Source: an uncultured Bacteroidales bacterium (GTDB lineage: Bacteria; Bacteroidota; Bacteroidia; Bacteroidales; F082). Taken from it: 64,000 nt of DNA. Location of the stretch: the NCBI GenBank assembly GCA_905234765.1, contig CAJOIF010000015.1, forward strand, positions 64,035 to 128,034, written 5' to 3'. Both the position numbers and the translations under genes were made by a program. Under the pieces are notes generated by a model that was given only the letters and a program-made list of their open reading frames with translations, was not told the DNA's origin and ran no database searches. Each line of letters begins with the position of its first letter. Within the stretch, counting starts at the first letter, position 1. Below, piece after piece: positions 33,150 through 42,147 of the stretch.

Positions 33150-34478
33150 TCAGAGAGCAGTTCCTAAAAACATCACATCATAAACCGGCATATAGGTCAC
33201 GCTGTCCTTTACTTCAACGGTTCCTTCGTTGCAGAACACGATGGCGTTTTTCACGGAATAATCCTCATTTTCAATGAAATGATCCAAAGCACTATGCACA
33301 TAATAATCTTTTCCCGATTTGATTTCCAACGGCAATACTGAAAGATGCTCATAGTCGTCGATGAGGAAATCGACTTCGCCTTTTTTCTTGTTGTCGTAAT
33401 AGAACAACTTGAAGCCATGCGCCTTCAGTTCTTGCGCCACCGCCGATTCGTACACCGTTCCCAAATTCACGCTGCACTCGTCATTCAAAATCGGATTGAT
33501 GTTGTTTCGATAGAGGATGCCCGTCAAAATGCCGACATCGTTGAGATACAACTTCAACAAGTTCTTGCTCATCGACTCGACGAGTGGGAAAACTGGTGTC
33601 GAAATGGCCTTCACATCAAGGGCGATGCCCGAAGCAATCAGATAATCGAACTCGTCTTGATAGTCCTTGAAACGCTTGCTGTCCATTCCTTCAATGTCGC
33701 GGGCAACGATGCGCTTCTTCTTGTTTTCCAATACCGAAGGAATCATGTCATAGATACGCCTGATTTTCAGACGGTTTTCTTGGTCATATTTTGAAGCATC
33801 AATGCCGTAATACTCATGGATTTGGCCTTGGATTTGTCGTACGGTAGCTATATTAGTGTCGTTCACAAACGACTGCACCGCTTCGGGCAATCCCCCAACC
33901 AACAAATACTTGCGGAACAGGTCCATCATCCGCCGATGTAAACTCTCTTGCAGGCTTTTCTTGGCCAAAAACATCTCGTGACAATGGCTGATGAACTCTT
34001 CGCCCACGCCATTTGCCCAAAGGAACTCCTCAAAATCAAGCGGATAAAGATGGCGCACTTCAATACTTCCCATAGGGATGGAAAGCGTCTTGAACAAGGT
34101 GATGCCCAACTCCGAACCACTGGCAATGTAGGTATAGCGGTTGTCCTGATTAAGGAATTTGAGCAAAGTGAGCAAATGCGGATAAGCCTGAATCTCATCG
34201 AGAAAGACCAAAGTGTCCTCCTTGCTGCCCAACTTTTCTCCTGCCAAAGCACTCAGTTGTAGGTAAAAACCCGCAACCGATTTCGCATCGGCAAAGTTCC
34301 GCTCGTTCAGACTGTCGTCCAACAAGTTGATTTCCACATAGTTCTTGAACATCCGCTGTCCAACTTGACGGATGATGAAGGTCTTTCCCGTCTGTCGGGC
34401 ACCGTCCAAAATCAGGATTTTCTGCGGTCGTGGAGCCAAGAAATCCTCAATGTAAGCCTCTATTTTTCGCTTCAGCAT
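33150..34478 (-). CDS. ATPase F: AAA-type ATPase with DUF4143 nuclease-like C-terminus
   Basis: A 442-residue paralog of A and B, starting MLKRKIEAYIEDFLAP. The in-frame ATG at 34511 (reading MYFCGKI) is a translation of the promoter -7 box and is rejected. Walker A GARQTGKT is at residues 26-33, Walker B LVFLDEIQ follows, and GEVDFLIDD with LEIKSGKDY give an intact D...E-x-K nuclease-like signature. A private 33-bp repeat array lies upstream, between this gene and the divergent DUF4249 lipoprotein gene. Confidence 0.88.
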   Translation of the reverse strand: MLKRKIEAYIEDFLAPRPQKILILDGARQTGKTFIIRQVGQRMFKNYVEINLLDDSLNERNFADAKSVAGFYLQLSALAGEKLGSKEDTLVFLDEIQAYPHLLTLLKFLNQDNRYTYIASGSELGITLFKTLSIPMGSIEVRHLYPLDFEEFLWANGVGEEFISHCHEMFLAKKSLQESLHRRMMDLFRKYLLVGGLPEAVQSFVNDTNIATVRQIQGQIHEYYGIDASKYDQENRLKIRRIYDMIPSVLENKKKRIVARDIEGMDSKRFKDYQDEFDYLIASGIALDVKAISTPVFPLVESMSKNLLKLYLNDVGILTGILYRNNINPILNDECSVNLGTVYESAVAQELKAHGFKLFYYDNKKKGEVDFLIDDYEHLSVLPLEIKSGKDYYVHSALDHFIENEDYSVKNAIVFCNEGTVEVKDSVTYMPVYDVMFLGTAL

Positions 34479-34500
34479 GGCCGTGATTTTTATTTTGCCG

Positions 34501-34530
34501 CAAAAATACATATTTTCAGTGAATTACAAA
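34501..34530 (-). promoter_or_regulatory. Promoter of ATPase F
   Basis: On the minus strand TTTG (34530-34527), an 18-nt spacer and TATTTTTG (34508-34501) match the Bacteroidetes promoter. The repeat array begins just upstream of the TTTG. Confidence 0.7.
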
Positions 34531-34532
34531 AC

Positions 34533-34616
34533 AAAAACTGCGTTTTCCTATAAAATTCACTTTTAAAAAACTGCGTTTTCCTATAAAATTTGGCTCCAAA
34601 AAACTGCGTTTTCCGA
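34533..34616 (-). repeat. Three-unit 33-bp array of ATPase F
   Basis: The plus-strand CTGCG core begins at 34538, 34571 and 34604, an exact 33-bp period. On the coding strand each unit reads GGAAAA-CGCAG-TTTTT (the third starts CGGAAAA). Linkers vary (GGAGCCAA or AAAAGTGA) and end ATTTTATA. The core differs from those of A, B and G. Confidence 0.92.
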
Positions 34617-34679
34617 TGGATCCATAACATCAATGATGTTTGTTAGGAATCTGATTTTTGAAAAAAAACAGCAAAAAAG

Positions 34680-34710
34680 TTTGGATATTGAAAAGTTTGT
34701 TATAATTTTG
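34680..34710 (+). promoter_or_regulatory. Promoter of the DUF4249 lipoprotein gene
   Basis: TTTG at 34680-34683, a 19-nt spacer and TAATTTTG at 34703-34710 match the Bacteroidetes promoter. Confidence 0.7.
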
Positions 34711-34734
34711 TATCGAAAAAAATATAGTTCAGAT

Positions 34735-35760
34735 ATGAAAAAGAATATTTCAGTACTGTTTTTTGCTGTTTTTATAGTTTGCTCCTCATGCAGGAAAGAC
34801 ATTGACCTCTATGCGGATTATAAAATAGTTCCAATCGTTTATGGTTTACTTGATGCCAATGCCGATACCAATTTCATCAAGATCACGAGGGCGTTTTATG
34901 CCCAAAACGACGATGCCACGCAAGTTGCAATGAATCCTGATTCAAGTGATTATCCTGGGAAGCTTGACGTGCGTCTCACGGAGTTTTGCAATGGTGACAG
35001 TATTCGACAAATCATTCTTGATACGATTACCATTAGGAATAAGCAAGAGGGAACATTTTATGCGCCCAAGCAAAAACTGTATTATACAGCGGAGCGGTTG
35101 GGCAAAAACACGAAGACCGACAGCTATTCATACCGTCTTTCGATTGTGCTTCCAGACCGCATTTTGGTTTCTGATGCAGATATTGTGGGTTCCGACGGTT
35201 TTTTTGTGAAAAGTCTTGCTGCCAATTTCTCGCAACAGTATTTCGGCACCAACCGTCCTTTGGAGTTTTATCCAGCTATTAACGCTGCCTCATACGATAT
35301 CACCATGTCGTTCACTTTTAAGGAACAGCGTACCCCGACTTCGGATTCTGTCCCGCGTACAATGTATTGGAAACTGAATACCTATGATGAGTACTATCTT
35401 GCTGCCCATTTGGAGGATGGGTATTATCACGTCACTTATCGGCCAGAGCAGTTTCATGAGATGCTGAGGGACTTTATTGGTGCCGACACTTCCATAGCGG
35501 GCTTATCGCGCTTCATTGGCGACTATCCTGTGGAAATCACCATTGCGGCGGCAGGGGAAGAGTTGACGCGTTATATTGAGTGGAATTCGATGGGAGGATA
35601 TGGTACGCAGGGCGGCAACGACTACACCCTTATCGATGGAGGCATGGGCGTTTTCTCGTCGCGTATGATAACTTCGCGAAAGGTTAGATTGGCAGGTACG
35701 ACAGTGCCCGAGCTTTTGGCGCACCGTAGCTGGTGCTTCAAGTTTTGTGGTGGAGATTAG
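34735..35760 (+). CDS. DUF4249-type lipoprotein
   Basis: A 341-residue predicted lipoprotein: the signal ends IVCSSC, then RKDIDLYADYKIVPIVYGLL, the usual opening of DUF4249 proteins. Repeating beta-strands follow (TYDEYYLAAH, WCFKFCGGD). DUF4249 genes normally sit beside a TonB-dependent receptor, and none is next to this one. The stop overlaps the end of the convergent methyltransferase gene by four bases. Confidence 0.78.
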   Translation: MKKNISVLFFAVFIVCSSCRKDIDLYADYKIVPIVYGLLDANADTNFIKITRAFYAQNDDATQVAMNPDSSDYPGKLDVRLTEFCNGDSIRQIILDTITIRNKQEGTFYAPKQKLYYTAERLGKNTKTDSYSYRLSIVLPDRILVSDADIVGSDGFFVKSLAANFSQQYFGTNRPLEFYPAINAASYDITMSFTFKEQRTPTSDSVPRTMYWKLNTYDEYYLAAHLEDGYYHVTYRPEQFHEMLRDFIGADTSIAGLSRFIGDYPVEITIAAAGEELTRYIEWNSMGGYGTQGGNDYTLIDGGMGVFSSRMITSRKVRLAGTTVPELLAHRSWCFKFCGGD

Positions 35761-36488
35761 CAGGGCTTGGTTAACTCGGCCATGATGATGGCAGCCGCAA
35801 CGGAAGCGTTGAGCGACTCCGTCACGCTTTCGCCGACACGGGGAATGGTGATAGGGTGAGTGATGAAAGGCATAACCTCGTTTCGGATGCCATGCGACTC
35901 GCTGCCGATGACGATGATGCCTTCGTGGTTGCATTTCGTTTCAAACAGGTTGTCCCCATCAAGCAAGGCGCCGTAAATCGTGTAGCCCTCGTTTTTCTTC
36001 TGTGCGAGGAAAGCGGGGAGCTTGGTTTCAAAAACGTTGATTCTAAAGATGGAACCCATCGTAGCTTGGATGACTTTGGGATTCCATACTTCCACACAGT
36101 CGGGGCTGCAAACGATGTCGTAAATGCCAAACCATTCGGCCGTGCGGATGAGGGTGCCCATGTTGCCTGGGTTGGCGATGCCGTCCAAGGCAAGGATGTG
36201 TCTCGGAGACGGTGACAGTCCTTGTTTTTCGGGGATGTACACCACGGCGAGGATGCCGGGAGGCGTATCCTGACCGCTCATCTGTGCCATCTGTACCTCA
36301 GTAACGGTTTCGGCCTGAGGGAAAAGGTCGTGGCAGGTTTCGGTAACATAAAGTGCTTTGACGGCAAAACGCGAGTGTAGTAGCTCTTCAACCATTTTTC
36401 GTCCTTCAACGACGAAGAGCCCCCATTCCTTGCGGAATTTCTGTTGCCGGAGTGATGCAACCTGTTTTATCTCGTTCTTGGTAACCAT
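35757..36488 (-). CDS. TrmH/SpoU-family RNA 2'-O-methyltransferase
   Basis: The 243-residue SPOUT methyltransferase starts at the ATG giving MVTKNEIKQVASLRQQK. It has the N-terminal substrate-binding domain (VVEGRKMVEELL) and the three knot motifs: DGIANPGNMGTLIRTAEWFG, IVIGSESHGIRNEV and IPRVGESVTESLNASVAAA. The methyl donor is S-adenosylmethionine and the target a ribose in rRNA or tRNA; which one cannot be told from the sequence. Confidence 0.9.
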   Translation of the reverse strand: MVTKNEIKQVASLRQQKFRKEWGLFVVEGRKMVEELLHSRFAVKALYVTETCHDLFPQAETVTEVQMAQMSGQDTPPGILAVVYIPEKQGLSPSPRHILALDGIANPGNMGTLIRTAEWFGIYDIVCSPDCVEVWNPKVIQATMGSIFRINVFETKLPAFLAQKKNEGYTIYGALLDGDNLFETKCNHEGIIVIGSESHGIRNEVMPFITHPITIPRVGESVTESLNASVAAAIIMAELTKPC

Positions 36489-36494
36489 TGGCAA

Positions 36495-36525
36495 GAAAAA
36501 GGCTGCCTCACGGATGGGGCAGCCC
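36495..36525 (-). terminator. Terminator of the rpsF-rpsR-rplI operon
   Basis: On the minus strand GGCTGCC (36524-36518) pairs with GGCAGCC (36507-36501), followed by a T-run (36500-36496). It lies just after rplI. Confidence 0.8.
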
Positions 36526-36550
36526 AATTGTTATGAAAAAGTTCTGATGT

Positions 36551-37000
36551 TCATTCGGCGAAGACGGTGAAGTCGACATCCACGCTCACTTCCTTGTGGA
36601 GGCGAATCTTGGCGGTATAGTCACCCAGTTCCTTGATGGCGTCTTCGTTGAGGACGATCTGCTTGCGGTCCACTTCGATGTTGGTGGCTTCCTTGATGGC
36701 GTTGGCGATCATGATGCTGTTGACCGAGCCGAAGATTTTGCCGGAGGTACCAGCCTTGGCAGGGATTTGCAGCTTCAGGCCTTCCAAAGCCTTGGCTTTG
36801 TCCATAGCTTCATTCTTAATCTTCTCTTCCTTGTGAGCCTGCTGGCGCATTTCCTCGGCCAAGATCTTGCGGTTTCTCTCGGTCGCCAGGATGGCCATGC
36901 CTTGGGGGATGAGGTAGTTGCGGCCGTAGCCGGGCTTCACGGTCACGATGTCATTCTTGTAACCCAAATTGGTGACGTCTTGTTTCAGAATAATATCCAT
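36551..37000 (-). CDS. rplI: 50S ribosomal protein bL9
   Basis: The 149-residue bL9 opens MDIILKQDVTNLGYKNDIVTV and contains GYGRNYLIPQGMAILAT, both diagnostic. A long connecting helix (about residues 41-75) and the C-terminal domain follow. It is the last gene of the rpsF-rpsR-rplI operon, 18 nt after rpsR. Confidence 0.97.
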   Translation of the reverse strand: MDIILKQDVTNLGYKNDIVTVKPGYGRNYLIPQGMAILATERNRKILAEEMRQQAHKEEKIKNEAMDKAKALEGLKLQIPAKAGTSGKIFGSVNSIMIANAIKEATNIEVDRKQIVLNEDAIKELGDYTAKIRLHKEVSVDVDFTVFAE

Positions 37001-37018
37001 GTGTTGTCCTCCTTCAAA

Positions 37019-37294
37019 TTATTTCAAACAGTCAGCTACAAAAGGCATCAGGGCGAGGTGACGGGCACGTTTGACGGCCTGGGCAACCTTGCGCTGGTAT
37101 TTCGTGGAAGTGCCGGTGATGCGGCGGGGCAGGATCTTGCCTTGCTCGTTGACGAACTTCAGCAAAAAGTCGGCATCTTTGTAGTCGATGTACTTGATGC
37201 GGTTCTTCTTGAAGCGGCAGTATTTCTTTCTCTTGGTATCTACGGCAATGGGGGTCAGATACTTGATGTCGTTGTTGTTGTTCACTTGTGCCAT
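37019..37294 (-). CDS. rpsR: 30S ribosomal protein bS18
   Basis: The 91-residue bS18 has the typical [37 protein letters not shown] and the basic [19 protein letters not shown]. It lies between rpsF and rplI, the conserved order. Confidence 0.97.
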   Translation of the reverse strand: MAQVNNNNDIKYLTPIAVDTKRKKYCRFKKNRIKYIDYKDADFLLKFVNEQGKILPRRITGTSTKYQRKVAQAVKRARHLALMPFVADCLK

Positions 37295-37321
37295 GTCTCT
37301 TTCAATTTTAAGGGTTCAACA

Positions 37322-37690
37322 TTAGGCTTGCGCTTCGTTAGTGGCAGGAGCGTTCTCGGCTTCTGCTGCTTTCTTGCGTCTCTTCTCGTTGTAGGCGACG
37401 GCGTGCTTGTCAAGCTTCACGGTGAGGAAGCGCATCACGCGCTCGTCACGCTTGAGCTCGGTCTCGACATCGGCGATGACATTACCCTCGGCCTTGTACT
37501 CTATCAACTGATAGAAGCCCGTGGATTTCTTCTGGATGGGGTAGGCCAGCTTACGCATGCCCCAGTTCTCTTCATGAACGATCTCTGCACCAGCACCGGT
37601 CAGGTGATCTTCATACTTCTTTACCGCTTCCTTCATCTGATCTTCAGACAAAACGGGAGTTAAAATGAAAACGGTTTCGTACTGATTCAT
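37322..37690 (-). CDS. rpsF: 30S ribosomal protein bS6
   Basis: The 122-residue bS6 opens [20 protein letters not shown] and contains [20 protein letters not shown], diagnostic of the family. The C-terminus is an Ala/Glu-rich extension common in Bacteroidetes. It is the first gene of the operon; a -7 box lies about 57 nt upstream. Confidence 0.97.
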   Translation of the reverse strand: MNQYETVFILTPVLSEDQMKEAVKKYEDHLTGAGAEIVHEENWGMRKLAYPIQKKSTGFYQLIEYKAEGNVIADVETELKRDERVMRFLTVKLDKHAVAYNEKRRKKAAEAENAPATNEAQA

Positions 37691-37746
37691 AATTAGTTGA
37701 TTGTTAATGATTTAATTAAATAGTGTTTTTACTTAAAAAGCGGGTG

Positions 37747-37754
37747 CAAAGATA
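37747..37754 (-). promoter_or_regulatory. Promoter -7 box of the rpsF operon
   Basis: TATCTTTG, then CACCC, on the minus strand fits TAnnTTTG. GCGGGT and ACCCGC lie on either side (37740-37774) as inverted repeats of unknown meaning. Confidence 0.65.
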
Positions 37755-37801
37755 CGAATTTTTTCTTTACCCGCAACACCTGATTCAAAAAAAAGTTTGT
37801 T

Positions 37802-39823
37802 TTAGTGCTGGATTGCCACTTTTCGGATTGTGATAGTCTTGTCACCAGCCACTTTCACAAAATAGATTCCTGTCGAGAAGCCGCTGGTCGGTATCTCGTG
37901 GTAAGAGCCTTGTATTATGCTGTTGTAGCAGACTTTCCCTTGAAGGTCATATATAGTCAGTTCTGCGTTGTGCATGGGTTTGCTGGCTGAAACTGTGATG
38001 AATGCAGAGGCGGGGGTGGGCGTAATCGTCAGAGACACTTCATTGGATTCAGCGATGAAGTCAGGCATGGCGGGCAGTTCGGTGTACCAGATGCCACCAG
38101 CCATAGGAGAAGCGTAAATCAACTCGCCATCGATGCAGATGTCAAGGATGGGTCCTTCCATAGGGATGTCTTCCATCTGTTGCCATTCATTGCAATGGTC
38201 GTATTTCAGGTATATGGAGCCGTCTTCGCAGCCCACGGCGATGATAGTATCCGTCGTGGTGATGCGCCTGATGGTGGCATCGCTGGGCAGCGCGTCGATG
38301 CTGTGCCAGGTCTCACCCATGTCGTCGCTGAAATGAAGGCCATGTTCGCGAGTGCCAAGATACAATCCATTGTCGTGATAACGCAAACTGGTGTAGTTGA
38401 CGCCTTCGAACGGTGAGTTGAGGACTTGCCAGTTGGAGCCTTGCTCGCGGCTGTGGCGCAATACGCCCTCGTAGGAGACATGGTACATGATGCTACCGTC
38501 CCAGGTGAGGTCAACAACGTCAATATCAAGTGGCAGGCAGGTGGGTACGTACCATTGCTGGCCAAGTCCGAAGGAGACATACATCCTGTCCTTGCTTCCC
38601 GCAATGATCTGCGAATCGCAGCGCACCAGACTCTGAAGCCATTGGTTCTCAGGCAGCCCAGAGCCCGCCGAACTGAATGATGTGCCTCTGTTGGTGGAGA
38701 GGAAACTACCCAGCATGTCGGTGCCGATAAACACGTTGTTGCCTTCCACCATCATGCCTCGTATCTCCACCGTCCCGATGTTGGTGCTTTGTGTCCAAGT
38801 GCTGCCATTGTCGGTGTAGAACATGTCGGAGCCATGGGTGGCGGCCAGAATACGACCGTTGCTGGTGCCGATATTGCCCACAGAGGCTAGGAACGCAGGT
38901 GTGTTGGTGCGTATCCAGCCGGTTCCATCGCTGTTGCCGCGGTAGATGTGTCCATCGGTGTCGCCGACGAAGATGTGTCCATCGCGAGCGTCCATGCACC
39001 AGAGGTTCTTTGACGCAAGGTTGGAGTTGAAGTCCTGCCAAGTGACGCCGTTGTTGTAGGAGACGTAGACACCCTGTCCTATGCAAGCGGCATAAAGTGT
39101 GTCGCCGAGGTGAGCATAGCCTTTGGCTTGCTTGTTGAGGTTGGCGCTCGTCCAGGTGTCGCCGTTGTTGCTGGAAGCCATGACACCTTGTCCAAGTACG
39201 GTGGCGAAGACCTTTCCGTTGTGGCAGTAGATGCCGAGCACATCGTTGTTTAGTCCACTATTGCATGACTCCCAGGAGGCTCCGTCATTGAAGGAACGGT
39301 AGACCCCGCGCCTGTAAGTGGCGATGAAAATGGCGTTTTCGTTGTCGGACATGAAATAGGGATAGCGCACGTCGCTGGGGAAGATGCCCGTGATGTACTC
39401 GCCTTGGGTGCCGTTGATGGATTGATAGACACCTTGAACGTAGGTGGAGGCAAGGAGTGAGCCGTGGTGAACCAGTATGTGCTTGACATAATGGTTATGC
39501 AGGTAAGGATCAGGTGTCCAGTGAAGACCGCCATCGGTGGTGCGGAAGATATTCTTGTCGGTGGCGAGGAAGACTGTGTCGTTATATGTGACGAGACATT
39601 TTGTGTCGCACGAGGTGAGTCCGTTGTTGCGGAACTCCCAGTTGAGGCCTTGGTCGCTGCTCACCAAGACGCCACCGCCTGTAGCAGCATAATAGAGGCT
39701 ATCGGTACAAAGAATGCTTCTGACATAACGACCTTGGGGCCCGTTCATGGGATGCCATTGTGCTTTCGCATCATAGAATAGCAGCGTGAGAGCAAAGAGA
39801 AGGAATAGGGCTCTGTTTTTCAT
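37802..39823 (-). CDS. Secreted BNR/VPS10-like beta-propeller protein with T9SS sorting domain
   Basis: The 673-residue protein has a signal peptide (ending DAKAQ, residue 21). Many BNR/VPS10-type repeats with S-D-x-G-x-x-W boxes follow (SSDQGLNWEF, STNRGTSFSS, SDDMGETWHS), predicting a seven- or ten-bladed beta-propeller. The last 75 or so residues begin LTITPTPASAFITVSASK and end RKVAIQH, a T9SS sorting domain. The sialidase catalytic Arg triad is not evident. The start lies one nt after the wecB stop, so it may be translated from the same mRNA. Confidence 0.82.
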   Translation of the reverse strand: MKNRALFLLFALTLLFYDAKAQWHPMNGPQGRYVRSILCTDSLYYAATGGGVLVSSDQGLNWEFRNNGLTSCDTKCLVTYNDTVFLATDKNIFRTTDGGLHWTPDPYLHNHYVKHILVHHGSLLASTYVQGVYQSINGTQGEYITGIFPSDVRYPYFMSDNENAIFIATYRRGVYRSFNDGASWESCNSGLNNDVLGIYCHNGKVFATVLGQGVMASSNNGDTWTSANLNKQAKGYAHLGDTLYAACIGQGVYVSYNNGVTWQDFNSNLASKNLWCMDARDGHIFVGDTDGHIYRGNSDGTGWIRTNTPAFLASVGNIGTSNGRILAATHGSDMFYTDNGSTWTQSTNIGTVEIRGMMVEGNNVFIGTDMLGSFLSTNRGTSFSSAGSGLPENQWLQSLVRCDSQIIAGSKDRMYVSFGLGQQWYVPTCLPLDIDVVDLTWDGSIMYHVSYEGVLRHSREQGSNWQVLNSPFEGVNYTSLRYHDNGLYLGTREHGLHFSDDMGETWHSIDALPSDATIRRITTTDTIIAVGCEDGSIYLKYDHCNEWQQMEDIPMEGPILDICIDGELIYASPMAGGIWYTELPAMPDFIAESNEVSLTITPTPASAFITVSASKPMHNAELTIYDLQGKVCYNSIIQGSYHEIPTSGFSTGIYFVKVAGDKTITIRKVAIQH

Positions 39824-39824
39824 T

Positions 39825-40970
39825 TTATTTCGTCGCGTTGATGAGTAGCATTTGTTCTAGCATGAACTCCGCCGCATGGCCGTCGCCGAATATCTTTGGG
39901 AAATCAGTCGGTGGATTTGCCTCGAAATGCTTCCACGCTTTCATGATGCGGTTCTCGTCGGCATCAGCGAGGATGGCATTGCCCGTTTCCACGATTTCCA
40001 CCCATTCGGTCTCGGGTCGCAGGATGATGCAGGGCTTTTTGAAAAAATAGGCTTCCTTTTGCACGCCGCCCGAGTCGGTCATCACCAATTGAGCGTGACG
40101 CTCCAAGGCGATCATCTCTAGGAAGGAGACTGGAGGGGTGAGGCTGATGCTCGAACTGTTGAAGATTTGCGTCTGTTTCTCGCTATTTAGGTTGGTTTTC
40201 AGCAGCTTGGCCGTCCTGGGATGTAATGGTAGCACGATTTGACATTCCTGTGATAATTGTATTAAGGCGCTGAAAATCGCCCTGAGTCGTTCAGGATGGT
40301 CGGTGTTGCTGTCGCGGTGGATGGTGGCTAGGATAAAAGGTTTATTCTCTATTCCTAACTTGCTGATAATTTGTGTTTTTTCTTCGGCAATGTTGGCAAA
40401 ATGCAAACTATTGTCGTACATGATGTCGCCGCAGTGATAGACTTTGGGATTGTCAATGGTGTAGGGACCGTTGTTATCCATTGGGAAGCCTTCGCGTTTT
40501 AGGTTCTCGACGCCAGCGAGGGTGGGCGAGAACAGCAGGGTGGAACAGTGGTCACAAACGATGCGGTTGATTTCCTCAGGCATGGCTTTGTTGAACGAGC
40601 GCAGTCCCGCCTCGATGTGGACGATGGGCACATGGATCTTGGCGGCTGCTATGGCACCAGCGAGGGTGGAATTCGTGTCACCATACAGCACAATGAAGTC
40701 AGGACGTTCTTTTTGTAGTATCTCTTCAATGCTTTCGGTCATGCGGGCAGTCTGTACGCCGTGGGAGGCCGAGCCGACATGGAGGTTGTAATCAGGGCGC
40801 GGGATGCCGAGCTCGTCGAAAAAGACCTGTGACATGTTGTCGTCGTAGTGTTGTCCCGTGTGGACGATGACTTCTTGGATGCGGTCGGAAAAGTGGTTCT
40901 TGATGGCACGACTCAACGCAGCCGCCTTGATGATTTGGGGTCTGGCCCCTATGATGGTAACGATTTTCAT
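39825..40970 (-). CDS. wecB: UDP-N-acetylglucosamine 2-epimerase (non-hydrolysing)
   Basis: The 381-residue enzyme interconverts UDP-GlcNAc and UDP-ManNAc, feeding surface polysaccharide. Motifs: GARPQIIKAAALSRAIK at the N-terminus, HTGQHYDDNMS, GDTNSTLAGAIAA, HIEAGLRSFNKAMPEE and VMTDSGGVQKEAYFF. The length is normal. It lies between radC and the T9SS propeller gene. Confidence 0.93.
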   Translation of the reverse strand: MKIVTIIGARPQIIKAAALSRAIKNHFSDRIQEVIVHTGQHYDDNMSQVFFDELGIPRPDYNLHVGSASHGVQTARMTESIEEILQKERPDFIVLYGDTNSTLAGAIAAAKIHVPIVHIEAGLRSFNKAMPEEINRIVCDHCSTLLFSPTLAGVENLKREGFPMDNNGPYTIDNPKVYHCGDIMYDNSLHFANIAEEKTQIISKLGIENKPFILATIHRDSNTDHPERLRAIFSALIQLSQECQIVLPLHPRTAKLLKTNLNSEKQTQIFNSSSISLTPPVSFLEMIALERHAQLVMTDSGGVQKEAYFFKKPCIILRPETEWVEIVETGNAILADADENRIMKAWKHFEANPPTDFPKIFGDGHAAEFMLEQMLLINATK

Positions 40971-40985
40971 GGGTGTTTAGTAGGT

Positions 40986-41681
40986 TTATTCCATTTCGCC
41001 ATGTTCCCTGAAACTGTAATAACCGCCTCTTTTTAGGATGATATGGTCTATAACGGTGATGTCGAGTAAGACGCCAGCGGCGGTGAATTTTTTCGTGAGT
41101 CGACGGTCGTCGACGCTGGGGCTCAGGCTTCCTGACGGATGGTTGTGTGCGATGATAATGCGTGTGGCTCCGACATTGAGAGCGTTTTTGAACACGATTC
41201 GTGGGTCGGCAATAGTATGGGTCATGCCTCCGTTGCTGACGCATTCGATTTTCAAGATGGTGTTCGATACGTCAAGATACATGACAATGAAGTGTTCTTG
41301 GCTGAAATCGTCAATGCAAGGTAGGAGCCGTTTGTATGCGTCGGCAGAATCTCTCAATCTGTCGGGAGTGTTGGCCTCGGTGCCCAATAGGCGTCTCCCC
41401 AACTCTAAACCAGCCATGACGGTGAGGGCTTTGGCCTCGCCGATTCCTTTGTGTTGCATCCAGTCTTCAATGCTGAAGTCGGAGAGGGTGATGAGATTGT
41501 TGCCTGCCGATTCGAGGATGGTGCTGGCCAGCCCAACGGCGGTTTGGTCACTGCTGCCCGAGCGGATGAGAATGGCCAGAAGTTCAGCATCGCTCAGGGC
41601 GGTCTTGCCTCTGTTGAGCATCTTCTCGCGCGGTCGGTCGCTGAGAGCCCATTCCTTGATGCATTTCTTTTCTTTGCTCAT
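40986..41681 (-). CDS. radC: RadC-family JAB-domain protein
   Basis: The 231-residue protein starts MSKEKKCIKEWALSDRPREK. It has the N-terminal helix-hairpin-helix region (LIRSGSSDQTA, HKGIGEAKALTV) and a C-terminal JAB/MPN domain with the metal motif AHNHPSGSLSPSVDDRRL. The family's role in DNA repair is doubtful despite its name. A -7 box lies on the minus strand at 41710-41703. Confidence 0.93.
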   Translation of the reverse strand: MSKEKKCIKEWALSDRPREKMLNRGKTALSDAELLAILIRSGSSDQTAVGLASTILESAGNNLITLSDFSIEDWMQHKGIGEAKALTVMAGLELGRRLLGTEANTPDRLRDSADAYKRLLPCIDDFSQEHFIVMYLDVSNTILKIECVSNGGMTHTIADPRIVFKNALNVGATRIIIAHNHPSGSLSPSVDDRRLTKKFTAAGVLLDITVIDHIILKRGGYYSFREHGEME

Positions 41682-41702
41682 GTCGGGTTGGCTATTACTG
41701 CG

Positions 41703-41710
41703 CAAAGGTA
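41703..41710 (-). promoter_or_regulatory. Promoter -7 box of radC
   Basis: TACCTTTG on the minus strand, 21 nt before the radC start. It lies just after the rpsT terminator. Confidence 0.6.
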
Positions 41711-41733
41711 CACTTTTTTCGCATACTGCAAGC

Positions 41734-41764
41734 AAAAAAGCCTCTCCTAACATGTAGAAGAGGC
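41734..41764 (-). terminator. rpsT terminator
   Basis: On the minus strand GCCTCT (41764-41759) pairs with AGAGGC (41745-41740), extended by two bases with one mismatch, then six Ts (41739-41734). Confidence 0.75.
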
Positions 41765-41795
41765 AACTGACTCTATGATGAAAATCAATCTTTTC

Positions 41796-42050
41796 TTACG
41801 CTAATTTGGCGGCGTGTTTCGTCATCTTCGACTTCAGGTTGGCAGCCTTGTTGCGGTGGATAATGCCACGCTTGGCCACGCGGTCGATGATGGAATAAAT
41901 CTTCGGGAGTTGGGCCTCGGCCTCGCTCTTGTCGGTCAAAGCGCGGAACTTCCTTACTTCGTTACGCATATTCTTGGCGTAGTAACGATTGTGCAAACGT
42001 CTCTTTTCGGTCTGACGGATTCTCTTTAATGCATCTTTGTGATTTGCCAT
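41796..42050 (-). CDS. rpsT: 30S ribosomal protein bS20
   Basis: The 84-residue basic helical protein opens MANHKDALKRIRQTEKRRLH and ends RNKAANLKSKMTKHAAKL, both typical of bS20. It is a single-gene unit with its own promoter and terminator. Confidence 0.96.
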   Translation of the reverse strand: MANHKDALKRIRQTEKRRLHNRYYAKNMRNEVRKFRALTDKSEAEAQLPKIYSIIDRVAKRGIIHRNKAANLKSKMTKHAAKLA

Positions 42051-42086
42051 ATCTATTTTTCCTTATAGTTTCTATTTTTCGGTCTG

Positions 42087-42094
42087 CAAAAATA
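42087..42094 (-). promoter_or_regulatory. Promoter -7 box of rpsT
   Basis: TATTTTTG on the minus strand, 36 nt before the start. Confidence 0.65.
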
Positions 42095-42147
42095 CAACTT
42101 TTCTGTGAAACCAAAGCCAAAAAGATAAAAAAAATCTTTCTAATTTT

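Noticed and set aside
34479..34511. N-terminal extension MYFCGKI of ATPase F, and MYFCAKI of ATPase E (31038-31067)
   Set aside because: These residues are a translation of the TATTTTTGCG -7 box; the mRNA starts downstream of them.
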